The translations under genes and the position numbers were made by a program. A DNA stretch of 64,000 nt from Anaspis maculata (taxonomy: Eukaryota; Arthropoda; Insecta; Coleoptera; Scraptiidae), in NCBI GenBank assembly GCA_949128115.1, contig OX421961.1, positions 124,189,050 to 124,253,049 on the forward strand, in the 5' to 3' direction. Shown one piece after another: positions 44,026 through 54,988 of this stretch. Every line of letters begins with the position of its first letter. Positions within the stretch are counted from its first letter, which is position 1. The notes beneath the pieces are model-generated. The model did no database searches and was not told where the DNA came from. It saw nothing but the letters and a program-made list of their open reading frames with translations.

Positions 44026-47000
44026 ATGGCAAAGAAAAAGGCGAAGAATACGGACAAAGGGAAAAACACAAGACAAGAGGAAAGAAACATTGAGGAAGAA
44101 CGAAGGGAGGCAGATCAAAACGTTACAGTTCTTTATTGGAATGTAGCAGGCCTAAACAACAAGGACGAAGATTTTTGGAGCTACATCAGGCAGTTTGATG
44201 TAGTAAATCTAGTCGAAACTAGGCTTGAGAAGGATACTAACAACAAATTAATTGAAGGCCTACCAAACGAATTCAAATGGAAACATGTATTTGCAACGAG
44301 AGAAAACAAGAAAGGAAGAGCAAAAGGGGGAATTTTGAGCGGTGTCAGAAGGGAAGTGGAAGAAGAGAGCGAAGCGTTAACATGAACCATCTGACCAAGA
44401 TGACTTATCTGCTCGAGAGAAGAATAGTATTAGATAGGGAAACATGGAGAATACTTACAGTATATGTGAATGGAAACATGAAAGAGTTGTGTGGGACATT
44501 TAAGGAAGAAATAGAGCCGACAGAAGAGAAAACGTTGATCTTAGGGGGAGGCTTCAACGCAAGAATAGGAGAAGATGGAGGATGGTGTGGAGGGAAGGGA
44601 AGCGAGGAAGCGAGAGAGAGATCAAAGGACAAAACAATCAATGGAGGAGGGAGAAAACTGTTGGAACTGACGGAAGAAAGAGGATGGAATATTTTAAATG
44701 GATGCTATGAGGGAGACGAAGAGGGTAAATTCACGTATATAAGCAATAGAGGGGCATCAGTTATAGATTACCTAATAGCAAACTTGCAAGCAACAGAAAA
44801 AATCAAAAGGTTCGCAGTAGAAGACAGAATAGAATCGGATCATCAACCGATTGTGGTAGAAATTGAAAGTAAAACAGCCGAAAGAGCAGGGAAAATACAT
44901 GAAGTTTTGCACAAACGAAAAGTAGCAATATGGACAGAGGAGGGGATAAGAAAATACAAGGAAGAGATGGAAAGGGCAATGTTCATACACAAAGGAGCTG
45001 CGGAAGAGCGGGGAGAATTGAAGGCTGCCATCAAAAGAGCTCAAACATACGAGGAAAGGGTGATCAAAGAAGGAAACGAAATACCCAGAAAGGACCGGTG
45101 GTGGGAGGACGAATGCAAAAAGATGTAAAAGGAGGTGCAGAGGAGCATCAGAAGGTGGAGAAAAGGGAAAATTACAAGAAATGAGTACATCGAACAAAGA
45201 AAGCTATTCAAAAAGACCTGTGGAAGAAAGAAGGACAAAGAACGAAAAAAAAAAAAAGAGTTGGAATCGAACCAAATAAAGACAGAACAAGAAGCCTGGA
45301 AATACATCAACAAAGAAAGAAACACCAAAAGAAAAACACCGGAAGATCTCGATATGAAGGAATGGAAGGGACACTTTGAAGGGCTGCTAGGAGGAAGAAA
45401 CGAGAGAAGTAGTGATATCAATACACTTCACCAAAGAAATGCTGATCCAGATTTAGATATCACAGTAGAGGAAGTGGAAGATCAAATCAGAAAACTCAAG
45501 AAGAAGAAATCGGCAGAGACTGACGAGATAATCAACGAAGTATGGTTATATGCAACAGAAAATGTGATACAAAATCTAACAGAAGTCTTCAATAAAATAT
45601 GGAATGGAGAAGAAATACCGGAAGAATGGAGGAGAGGAATAATTGTTCCAATACACAAAAAAGGCGCCACACGTGATGTCAAAAATTACAGAGGAATCAC
45701 ACTACTCAACACGGCTTATAAGATATATGCAATAGTTTTGGAAAAGCGATAAAGGAAGCAGACAGAAGCAAATGAGGTGATACCAGATACCCAGGCTGGC
45801 TTCAGGAAGGGAAGAAGTACTACAGACAACATATAGGTATATACTGAATCACGTAATAGAAAGATATATACGGAAAGACAAAGGAAAACTATTCGCATTT
45901 TTTGTGGATCTGAGAGCGGCGTTCGACAATGTGGACAGAACATAATTGTGGAGATGCTTGAAACAACACAAGATAGATGAAAAATTGATATTACAAATAG
46001 CAAATTTATACCAAGAAACAAGTAATGTAGTGAGAGTGGGGAAAATACATCGGAAGAATTCTGGACGGACAAGGGTCTAAGGCAGGGCAGTCTCCTTAGT
46101 CCACTGCTTTTTTCCACCTCTACGGCTGATTTGAAAGGAAGACTGAGGAGTAGACAGACGGGAGGAGTGGTAGTCGGGGAAGAAAAGTTTTACTCACTGG
46201 CCTATGCGGACGACATGGTGTTACTAGCACAAAGCGGAGCAGAAATGAGGGAAATGATGGAAAGGTTCGAGAAGTTTTTAAAGAGAAAGAAGTTGACAGT
46301 CAACGCTGAAAAATCGAAGATGATGTGCTTCACTAAAGGAAAAGGCAAAACCAAAAAAATAGGATGGACTATAAACAGAAAGGAAATCGAAACAGTAGAG
46401 AATTCAAATATCTGGGCTATGTGTTTCACAGGAACAATGGAGAAAATGCACACATCAAAGAACTAAGGGAAAAAGCCAACAAAGCCCTGAGCCAAATATG
46501 GGAAATAGGAGAGAGAAAGTTCAAAAACAAGTTTAACATCAGAATACTGATGTTCGATAGCATAATTAAATCGAGTCTATTATTGTACGGAGCAGAAATA
46601 TGGGGATGGACAGAGAAGAATGATATTGAACGACTGCAGATGAAGTACATTAAGTGGACGCTTGGCTTAGAGAGATCAACGCCTGACTACATACTAAAGG
46701 GAGAAACAAAAAGAGACCGACTAAGGATAGAGAGTGGAATGAGAGCAGTTAAATTTGAAGAAAAGGTCAGAAACACCACACACCGAATACTAAGGGAATG
46801 TTGGAAGGAGATACAAAGGCAGAGGAATGGAAAAATAATGAAATGGGAAGAAACTAGGCGGAAGTATTACGGGAGAAATGGATATTCAACTACGGCGATA
46901 GAAGCAAAAAGAACAAACGAAGAAGACATAAAGTGGGAAGTAAGAGAAAGGTACAGAGACAACCAACTGCAGAGACAAAGAAGTGACATCGAAAAATCAA

Positions 47001-47326
47001 GATACAACAGACACTACCGACAGATTCAATCCATGACAAGATCGGAATATCTTGACAAGAACACAAACCACAAAGCGATAGCCAGGTTCAGATGCGGAAG
47101 CGAAGAGAGAGCGAGGCAATACTAGAGGGAAGAGAAGGATCGGCTGTGCAGGGTATGCGAGGAGCAAGAAGAAACTTTAGAACATGTACTGGAACGCTAC
47201 CACATGAGAAATGGAGACGGACAGATGATGAAACGGAGAAATATATTGCGCCAGGATGGGGGAGGACTTGAGGAGATGAAGAAGATAATGATATGGAGAG
47301 AAGAGGCAAGGAAGAGAGAAGAATGA
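44026..47326 (+). pseudogene. LINE ORF2: endonuclease-reverse transcriptase, decayed
   Basis: Would nick target DNA and reverse-transcribe the LINE RNA. APE endonuclease: NVAGL near 44,140; catalytic Glu in NLVETRL at 44,215; the GDFNARIG motif reads GGFNARIG, with the Asp codon now GGC at 44,550-44,552; SDHQP at 44,835. Reverse transcriptase: WRRGIIVPIHKKG near 45,630, motif A FFVDLRAAFDNVD near 45,898, LRQGSLLSPL near 46,078, YADD at 46,203-46,214. The C-terminal Cys motif starts CRVC at 47,147, but the final Cys is replaced. Breaks: frameshifts near 44,380, 45,830, 46,050 and 46,395; stops at 45,126, 45,750, 45,943 and 47,123. Dead copy. Confidence 0.92.
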
Positions 47327-47458
47327 TTGATAATTTGTTCTTTATATTTTTGGCGATTAACATATTTATTTACTTTTATGTATTATAATAATTGGTTGTT
47401 GTATTCGAACAATTTAAAACCGGAAGGTATACAAATGAACTTTAAGTAAGTAAGAATT
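47327..47458 (+). other. LINE 3' UTR with (TAAG)3 tail
   Basis: About 130 bp of AT-rich sequence after the ORF2 stop, ending in three TAAG units at 47,443-47,454. Short simple-repeat tails instead of poly-A are known for several LINE clades such as I elements. Confidence 0.6.
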
Positions 47459-47459
47459 A

Positions 47460-48717
47460 GTGTTCTGAAAATCAAATTCCTACTTCTCAGAGCCTTAGAA
47501 GGTTTCCTTCAAAAGACCACGGAACTCATCGGCGAAGCCACGTGCTCCACCCTCCTGCCCCTCGCTGTGGTTGCATCGCTGGCGCCATGCCCGCCGCCGA
47601 TTAGCATCCACAGTTTGGTAATTTGTCGTGATATAGATGTATGCAAATGCAATATGTACATTAGCAATTAGCGGGGTGGTAAGTCTGTGAACAGTAAGTG
47701 GTACGATATAGCGGCATTGCGTGCGCTTGCGTGGGGTAGATGATCGCGTACACCTACACAGCGAGTGCGGGCTATTTCCGGTCCGGATATGTTCTCCGGT
47801 AATTGCAACTAATGCCACGTGAGAAATTCATAATATGGCCAAACGCAATCGGCGATCTACCATCAAACTACCCCCTAACCGGTATGCATGCACATGCGGC
47901 AGGCATCACCATCGGGGTATTATTTAGTGTTGTTCTCGTGGTGCGACAGCGCCCGCGATGTATGCAACCAAAGATACATCCGCGTCACACACACACTACT
48001 TACCGCGTGTGCTTCGAGGGAGAGCCAAGAGAGCTTTCGGCAGTCGCGCTTCCAAAAGCTCGCCTGCTAGTGCGGCGCTGGGTGGAGGACGAGAGCGCCG
48101 ATGAGTTGCTTATGCAACCGAGCATGTGCGCCGAGCACGCGAGTCGTCTAGCTTTCGAAACTTTGCGGGCCCGATTTCGTCCTCGGAAAACGTTAATTGG
48201 TCACTTGTGTTCGTAAAACTTTTTGTTGAAACCGCAGAACAAATAAATGATCTCTGCACTTGCCCTACACGGTATAAGAGCCCATAAAGGAGCAGAATTC
48301 ACACCACTTTCAAATTAATAATTTTGCTTGTTCTACCGACGGGTATTTAGGCGCCAAAAGCTCATTTTTTTTTCTTTGAGGCACTATGAGACACTTCCCT
48401 ACAGCGAGGTCTACAGTTTGAATGCTATCGATGTAAAAACACAGGAAGAGAAGGGCTACCGCAAGCTTTGTGCAATTTATTCAGTTTCGTACAAAAATTA
48501 GTATATTATTTTAGAAGCTTTGTGCTGAATGCTGTTAGGTACTAAAATGTTTGCCGACACGAGCTCTGGCGAGTGTCGTGAAGCATCCTAATCAGTGATT
48601 TCTCAGTAGTTATTACTCACGGGGCAAGGCATCGGTTCATTACTCACTGTCCGAGAGTAGCTGAATGTGTTTATTTTATTCAGTTTGCACCAGTGATTTG
48701 CAGCAAAGCTCTATCAA
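47460..48717. other. Unique DNA with GC-rich part; no gene proven
   Basis: GC-richer at about 47,500-48,210. A 137-codon plus frame (47,803-48,216) and a 107-codon minus frame (47,495-47,818) exist, but neither has recognisable motifs and low stop density is expected there. Could be regulatory or an untranslated exon. Confidence 0.35.
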
Positions 48718-49049
48718 GAGCAATCACCAGTAAGCAGGCAACCAGTTATACAGTCCCACGGTTTTTATTTATTTTTTCTGTGGAGCAATATGCTCAATTT
48801 CTCACGACTAGCAAGAGAAAGACGTTGCAGTTCTCCATATTTTAGTATCGCTTTTGCAAAACAAACATTGTGGGTGCAAAATTGCCAGAAAAAAAATCAA
48901 AATGCAAAAAATCACAAAAAAGCCGAAATATAGAGAAATGACTGGCTTCTATCTTGTTAACATGTAAGAAAATGAGTTTGTAGTTAGAGGTAAAAACTCA
49001 AAAAGCCGCAAAACTGTATAACTGGTTGCCTGCTTACTGGTGATTGCTC
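48718..49049. mobile_element. 332-bp MITE with perfect 36-bp TIRs
   Basis: Arms 48,718-48,753 and 49,014-49,049 are perfect reverse complements (start GAGCAATCACCAGTAAGCAG). TCAA precedes the left end and follows the right end, a possible 4-bp target duplication. The AT-rich interior is non-coding. An older relative lies at 54,989-55,203. Confidence 0.88.
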
Positions 49050-50033
49050 TCAATTTCTTCTGGATATAACCTCTGAGATATAACCTAGCTTTACATCCAG
49101 TTTGATTGGAATCTATCCAGGACTTTTTAAATTATCCAATGTTGAAGTTTCAACTTGCTTTAACTTTGACCAGCTTGTTATTTTTGTGTCAAATGATCGG
49201 CCTGTACTAACATTTCAAACCCACCACGCACCTTTACAAGGGCTTGACTATATCCGAACTGAAAAGTACTTGTGAAGTTTTTTTAACTCATGTTTCGACA
49301 AGACATCAGTTTTCCAATAACATGACGAAAACTTTCTCAGTAATTAGACCTAACTTGTTCAGTTACTCACATTTAGGTAGTCACATTCGTGAGAAAAAAT
49401 TCTGCACCAGCAGCGAACCAATTACTATATTTTCTACAGATCCAATGATATATCGATTCAGCCAAAAAAGTGAGGTGTGCTCCAAGAAGGAGAGACGGTG
49501 AGTAAGAAGGTACTTCTTGAATTCTTCATTCTCGAATAATTTTTTTGACCAATATTCATTACCGTAAATATCCCTGTGATGTGGCGTCCCTGAGTAAGGT
49601 GAGAGCAAACCTAAATTCCTGTCAAAAATTTATGATGCTCAAATTGAAATAAAAATGAGCGTTGCAATTTGAAATATAGCAAGATTTCAAGCTAATTTAG
49701 GGAGGAAACCATTTCTTGGCCAAAAAAATTGACAAGTTAGTTTCATTTCATGATGTAGAAACGTTCCTATTGGACAAAACATAAGAATTTGAATAGTGAG
49801 CACAACTTTGTTCGAGTGAACCGCCTGAAGAAGACTCGGATTGAGGCGAAACGTTGCGCAGACCCAGACAGTTTGAGTCGTTTCAACTTTCAGTGGAATC
49901 CTATAACCACTCGTAGAATACGTCATACAAATTATTATCACCATTAAAATAATAAAAGAGGAACAAAGAAGAAATTGTACACAGAAATTCGAATTTTGCT
50001 ATTTAAAATGATTTAGCAATAACAAAGTATGAA
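49050..50033. other. Unique DNA with one ribozyme-like motif
   Basis: No gene recognised. Small frames (49,244-49,501, 49,381-49,608 and 49,687-49,944) lack motifs. A hammerhead-like core is described separately at 49,825-49,851. Confidence 0.35.
49825..49851 (+). ncRNA. Degenerate hammerhead-like core
   Basis: CTGAAGA fits the hammerhead box CUGANGA, and GAAA follows at 49,848-49,851 after a short segment that can form a CTC/GAG stem with a GGATT loop. Hammerhead cores occur in Penelope-like and other retroelements (established knowledge). The base pair next to the core does not form, and no stem I/III could be confirmed, so activity is doubtful. It may mark the 3' relic of a retroelement. 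Confidence 0.25.
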
Positions 50034-50118
50034 TTATTTTTGGTACAAGTGCTTTGCATCGGTTTTACAGGGACAGGGTATCAAACTCATGCACCACAAA
50101 AGTGTGAAACAATAAAAC

Positions 50119-51189
50119 CGAGGGGTTGATTTCCCGAGGAAAAATTGTACACAAGAATTCTGACTTCCGGAATTCCGAGGATTTCCGGTGACTTCCGGGA
50201 ATTCTGGTGATTTCCGAAAGAATTCGAGTTTTTCCGGTGGTTTCCAAAAGAACTCCGGTGACTTCCGAAAGATTTCCGGGAACTCCGGTGATTCCCGATT
50301 TTTTTTTCGGAAATTCCGGTGATGTGATTTCCGGAAGAATTCTGGGAGTTCCGGTGATTTCCGAAAGATCTCCGGGAACTCTGGTGATTTCCGAGAGACT
50401 TCTGTGAATTCCGGTGATTTCCGAAAGGCTTCCGGGAATTCCGATGATTTCCGAAAGACTTCCGGGAGTTCTGCTGATTTCCGAAAGACTTCCGGGAATT
50501 CCGGTGATTCCCATTTTTTTTTTTGGAAATTCCGGTGATGTGATTTCTGGAAGAATTTTAGGAATTCCGGTGATTTCCAAAAAACTTCCGGGAACTCCGG
50601 TGATTTCCGAAAGACTTCCGGGAATTCCGGTGATTTCCAAATGATTTCCAGGAATTCCGGTGATTTCCGAAAAATCTCCGGAAATTCCAGGAGTTTCCAA
50701 AAGACTTCCGGGAATTCCGGTGATTTACAATTTTTTTTTGGAAATTCCGGTGATGTGATTTTTGAAAAAATTCTGGTAATTCCGGTGATTTCCGGAAGAT
50801 TCCCGGGAATTTCGGTGATTTCCGAGAGACTTCTGAGAATTCCGGTGATTTCCAAATTTTTTTTGGGAATTCCGGTGATGTGATTTCTGAAGAAATTCTG
50901 GGAATTCCGGTGATTTCCGAAAGATTCCCCGGAATTTCGGTGATTTCCGAGAGACTTCTGGGAATTCCGGTGATTTCCGAAAGACTTCTGGAAATTCCGG
51001 TGATTTCCAGAGGATTTCCGGGAATTCCGGTGATTTCCGAAAGATTTCCGGGAATTCCAGTGATTTCCAAAGACTTCCGGGAATTCCTGTGATTTCTGTA
51101 CGGCTTCCGGGATTTCCGGTGATTTCCGAAAGAATTCTGGAAATTTCGAAATGAAATGTTCACTGCATTCCGGGGAAATCAACCCCTCG
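50119..51189. mobile_element. 1.07-kb TIR element carrying a 30-bp minisatellite
   Basis: Ends CGAGGGGTTGATTTCCCG and, inverted, CGGGGAAATCAACCCCTCG. The adjacent octamers AATAAAAC and ATTGAAAC agree at 6 of 8 positions, a weak 8-bp duplication. Nearly all the interior is a tandem repeat. No transposase frame. Same architecture as 39,819-43,204 but unrelated TIR and monomer. Confidence 0.7.
50155..51140. repeat. 30-bp minisatellite, ~33 units, ~216-bp superperiod
   Basis: Monomer TTCCGGTGATTTCCGAAAGA followed by CTTCCGGGAA. A variant block with a T-run and CCGGTGATGTGATTT starts at 50,316, 50,532, 50,747 and 50,872 (spacing 216, 215, 125), so units were amplified in groups. No distinct spacers lie between units, so it is not a CRISPR. 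Confidence 0.92.
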
Positions 51190-51538
51190 ATTGAAACCCT
51201 CCTGGATTGCGGAAAAGACTTTTTGATTATTTTCATTTTGTTCAGGAAAAACGTTAAATCAATACCTCATAACCGGTTTCAGGACTTCTCCCTTTCTTTC
51301 CCAACAACAGGGTAGCCTCGCAAAAATGATGTTTGAGGTTTCGACCAATAACTTCCTCCAGTTTTTGCCTGTATCGGAATTCGTCTAGGATGAAATGTAT
51401 TTTTTACTTTCCCGGCCCACCCACGAACACGGAGGGAAAGTATTGTAATCGTGCAGAAAAAAAGTTTCGAGATTTCACCGGATATATCCGTTTTGAGGTC
51501 CTCCAAGACGATTAAGACCATTTTCAGAATGATGTCTG

Positions 51539-51540
51539 TC

Positions 51541-51572
<32 letters not shown>

Positions 51573-51596
51573 TGTGTGTGTGTATGTCTGTCTGTG
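51539..51596. repeat. (GT)n microsatellite
   Basis: TGTGTG run interrupted by TATG and TCTGTC, at a fixed place inside the hairpin-family repeat. Confidence 0.9.
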
Positions 51597-53349
51597 ATCT
51601 TCCACGATAACTGCCGTAACGTTGACTGGATCGACTTGATATTTGGTATACAAACATGGTTGTTTCCTGAAAAGAGCCCATTAGTTTTTGGCTGTCATCT
51701 GTCAAACCCAACTGTCACTATCATCAAATGTCAGAAGCTATATCTCACGGAACTCAACTTGCAATATGTCATTTGAAAACCCTTGAAAAACTGTATCCAG
51801 AAAAGTTTAAAACATTGTCCTATCTGTCATCTGTCAAATAATAAAAAATGTTAAAGTTCAAAAATTTACCAATTAATTATTCAAAATCTATCTGATGGAT
51901 TGGAACCAGATTTGGCAGAAAGCAACACAACAAAAGAGTCACATTGAGGCCGCAGTTGCAGTTTTCCACCATTCTCCAGTTGAGCGTAATGAATTTTCGA
52001 AATTTCTCCTGGCCGTTGCCACTCAGGAGGGGCTCTCGCCGGTGTTTCGACCAGCACGACTCGCTTTTGTAGCAGGACTCCACTCAAAAATTTATTTCTG
52101 CTCGGGGATCGATTTTTTTTTGTAAATTTCAACTGATATCGAAAGTAGAGTGTATTGAGCGTCGTGCAGGTCTATTTTCAGAGTTGACACGGTTTCGGTT
52201 TTCCGACTGTAATTTTTTCAAAATGAAATTTGCACATTCCGTGAATTTGAGAAAAACGCAATGCAAACTTCTACATGCGGTAGGCCCCACGAAATATTAA
52301 TTTTAGGTGCAGACATGCTGTAAATAAAAGTTAGAGAAAAGATTGAGCTAATTTTTGAAGGAAAAATTTTTGAAATCGGATCAACAGTTGCCGAGTTTTC
52401 CTCTCTGGAAAAATTGCAAATTTTCCAACTTTTTATTCAGTGAACAGATTTCTTGGAATTGTTTTTTTTTTAGAGAATAGATAACTGGTTCTTGAACATT
52501 TTCCGATAATTTCTCTCCAATTTCCCGGAAATTTTCCTCCTGAAAATATAAAACCACTCATGCGATCGTACAAATTAAGCGGTTCTGTCACGATAATTAC
52601 CGAATTATTGATCCGATCAAATCGAAATCAGGTACGGAGGCCCAAGTTCAGCCTGGAATGTTCTGATTAGACTTTGGGTGGATGATTTTGATCGGAAGCC
52701 CTCAGGTGGCACATTGGGTCTGGATTTGTCTGCCCAATTGAAATCTCTAAATTGAAAATATAGAGTTGAAATTTGACACACAGATGCAGTGAAAGTTTTC
52801 AATCAAGTTTTTGTAATTTCATCATCATATCTGAAGTAGGAACAAAAATTTCAATAAGGAGCCAGCATTGCATTTTTGAGATATCACAACAGTTAGCTAC
52901 CTAGTTCTACCTTTTGGATCATTTCATCACCTTGGAAAACTGAACTAACCTGTCATTTTTTCTGTCCGCTCAACAATGGATGCAGGATGCTCGCTAAACG
53001 CTCGACTAAATAGAATTTTTTCATCAATTTCTAAATCGAGTCGCTCCCTCCCGAAGGGACACTTCGATCAAAATCATTACTGACGTCTCTGGACACCGCC
53101 GGGAAAGTTTTGTGTCGCCCCACAACAGATTTTTTGTATTTCAAGGCTCCGCACAAATGCCTGCAGAAACGACAAACGAACAGGTAATTCGCCTGAAATC
53201 CGGTGTTTATATTTTGACCTTTATCGAGCTATCGTCATACGAAACGGGACATCAAACTAATAAAATAATTCTTTTTTGAGGTGGACTCTATACCTCGGTA
53301 CCTCTGGCTCTAGTGTAAAAAGCCCAGATAGGTATGACAATTATAACTA

Positions 53350-53469
53350 CCGTGTGATCCAAACCATTCCGAATAGAGGTAGGCTGTGCCCTGGCGAAAA
53401 GCAGCTTTACATCCCGGAATTTGACCATGTCACAGCTTACTCCAATTCGAAATGGTTTTGATCACACGG
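53350..53469. mobile_element. 120-bp MITE, 25-bp TIR, TA duplication
   Basis: Left CCGTGTGATCCAAACCATTC and right mirror GAAATGGTTTTGATCACACGG; TA at 53,348-53,349 and 53,470-53,471. Inserted in the hairpin-family repeat copy. Non-coding. Confidence 0.8.
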
Positions 53470-53496
53470 TATTATGAATGCTTTGTGAGACGCAGT

Positions 53497-53696
53497 CGAG
53501 GTGCAAAGCACCGAGGTCATCACACGCGAAGGGCTCCGAGCGAGGTGCGAAGCACCGAGGGATTTCAAGTGGTCGCCGAGCGCATATTATGACTACCTGT
53601 TACGCCCAAGCTGCATACTCTAGCTTTTAATGCGTGAGAAGAGCAAAACAAACGTTAACAATAAGTTTTCAGTAGCCGAGGTGCGAAGCACCGAGG
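53497..53696 (+). repeat. Three hairpin units at repeat end
   Basis: CGAGGTGCRAAGCACCGAGG at 53,497-53,516, 53,541-53,560 and 53,677-53,696. The first spacing is 44 bp as in the other arrays; the third unit is displaced by 136 bp. Confidence 0.85.
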
Positions 53697-53699
53697 TAT

Positions 53700-54988
53700 T
53701 CATATCACACCAAAAGCTACAAACAATATTCGACTTCAAAAAATGCTAATATAATTTTCGATTGATTGCCTTCAAATTAGAACAAGCTGGATGAAGACTC
53801 CAAGATTTTCAACAAAACCAAAATTAGTGAGAAAAATGTCCCTTGCGCAAATCACCTATGCAGTGGCGGATTGACTTTATTGGTCAATTAGGCTATGGCC
53901 TTCAGACGCTGGGTCTGTTGAGGGCATTTCAAAGCTCAAAAACGCAAATTTTAATAATTTTTGGGTAGGAAACTTCCACAGAGAAAATGTCATTGGGTAG
54001 GTAAGTTCCCCTGATTTTATTTCTAGAAATGCTTCAGACTCCAGAAGAGAGAATTCTTGCTCGCGGGGTCGACACCTTCGTCCGCGAGGAGGTCAAGGAC
54101 ATGTTCTCAGGAGAATTTTTTTTGTTCATGCGTTACAATGTTGTTATTTTGATTTGAAAAGAAAAAACGTGTAAGTAGACGCTTGAAATGATTCTTCTCT
54201 GCGTTCTCGACCGAGATCGGTGAAAAAGTATACATAAAGTTGATTGTAGCGAGCAAACTTATCTACTGCAAGTGATGCAAACTACCTATACAGGGTGTTT
54301 CAAATTTAAATCGCGTCCTTTCAGAAAATGATGGAAAACTTCGAAAGAAGTAGACTTTCTCAGAAAAATATTTGTCAGAAACAAATAATAACGGAGATAT
54401 AGGCGTGAGGAAACGCGATGGAGACCATGACGCGCGAATAAGACGCACACCCGCACAATTGGCGGAGGAGCCGTGGACTGAGAGCTCCGCGGAATATTTG
54501 CGAGGCCATGAGCCAATCAAGTTTTCCAGAGTGCCCGCGAATTCAGGTGGCATAATGGGATTATGCCAAAATGAAAAATGGAAACGACGAAAACCTTCGA
54601 GGGCTTTCGGGAAAAAGCTCGGAATTTTCTGGAATGCAGAATCGCGGATATACAAAGGAGTGGCTCAGCATCGGAGAGCAGAGTTGAATTGTCAGCGACA
54701 AGTACCTTCTCAGGTGAAACCTGGTTCTCATAATGTACCTATGTCATCTGAACGAGAAAAACCAGGGAGTACAAGGACGAATACAAGTACAGACAAGCAA
54801 ATAATCGAATATAATCCATAGTTGTGTTGTTATATATTCAAGAAAACATGGTCTTATGGCAACATCATATCCTGAGCGAAAAATAAACGGACCTCCCGAA
54901 TATTTCGAAGGAGGAAAGAGAGCAATTGAACGATTGTCTCAATGATAATGAGTAGTTGTTACCATGACGTTTGAGACTATTGCCAAAG
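53700..54988. other. Unique DNA with one CAGGGTG terminus
   Basis: At 54,292 a TATACAGGGTGTTTCAAATT end resembles the Tc1/mariner-type MITE ends elsewhere in the window, but no inverted partner was found. A 149-codon plus frame (54,372-54,821) and a 130-codon minus frame overlap each other in GC-richer sequence and have no recognised motif. Confidence 0.35.

Larger units (their letters stand above)
39150..47458 (+). mobile_element. APE-type LINE, near full length, twice interrupted
   Basis: Order: GC-richer 5' UTR, ORF1 (coiled coil plus nucleic-acid binding region), ORF2 (APE endonuclease, reverse transcriptase, C-terminal Cys/His motif), short 3' UTR ending in TAAG repeats. Without the two insertions (3386 and 426 bp) the element is about 4.5 kb, a normal length for a two-ORF LINE. 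The plus strand is purine-rich. The clade is not settled; two ORFs, APE domain and terminal CCHC-like motif fit the I/Jockey superfamily broadly. The 5' border is approximate and no target duplication was found. Confidence 0.85.
50034..51236 (-). other. 400-codon repeat-driven open frame
   Basis: Longest open frame in the window. It begins MKIIKKSFPQSRRV outside the TIR element, runs through about 33 repeats of a decapeptide of the FPEVFRKSPE type and ends outside it. The other minus frames (211 and 201 codons) and plus frames are also open across the array, as expected when the monomer length is a multiple of three and the sequence lacks stop-like words. I do not recognise a protein family, and a real gene is unlikely, but this is the only long frame kept open. 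Confidence 0.25.
51300..53696 (+). repeat. Dispersed hairpin-family repeat, longest copy
   Basis: Starts with a stem TACTTTCC/GGAAAGTA (51,405 and 51,434), then the TATATCC-TTTTGAGGTCC block, a (GT)n microsatellite (51,539-51,596), a block with the frame MSEAI-----LAIC-LKTLEKLYP (51,729 onward), a frame reading AVAVFHHSPVERNEFSKFLL (about 51,955), the CCCGAAGGGAC and GGGAAAGTTTTG blocks (53,050-53,110), and GAGGTGCGAAGCACC hairpin units at 53,497, 53,541 and 53,677. Shared with 6948-7515 and 56,876-57,995. A microsatellite plus terminal hairpins recalls Helentron/DINE-type elements, but class is not shown. Confidence 0.6.

Noticed and set aside
44772..46117. Long minus-strand frames over the LINE (141, 126 and 133 codons)
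   Set aside because: They are antisense shadows of the purine-rich ORF2, giving Phe/Ser-rich peptides.
47803..48216. 137-codon plus-strand frame
   Set aside because: GC-rich, no recognisable domain, overlapped by other frames; no exon borders that I could support.
50155..51140. Regular 30-bp repeats resembling a CRISPR array
   Set aside because: Units are head-to-tail with no unique spacers, units diverge gradually, there are no cas genes, and the context is eukaryotic.
54372..54821. 149-codon plus-strand frame next to a CAGGGTG end
   Set aside because: Charged, motif-free, opposed by a minus-strand frame of similar size; no family recognised.
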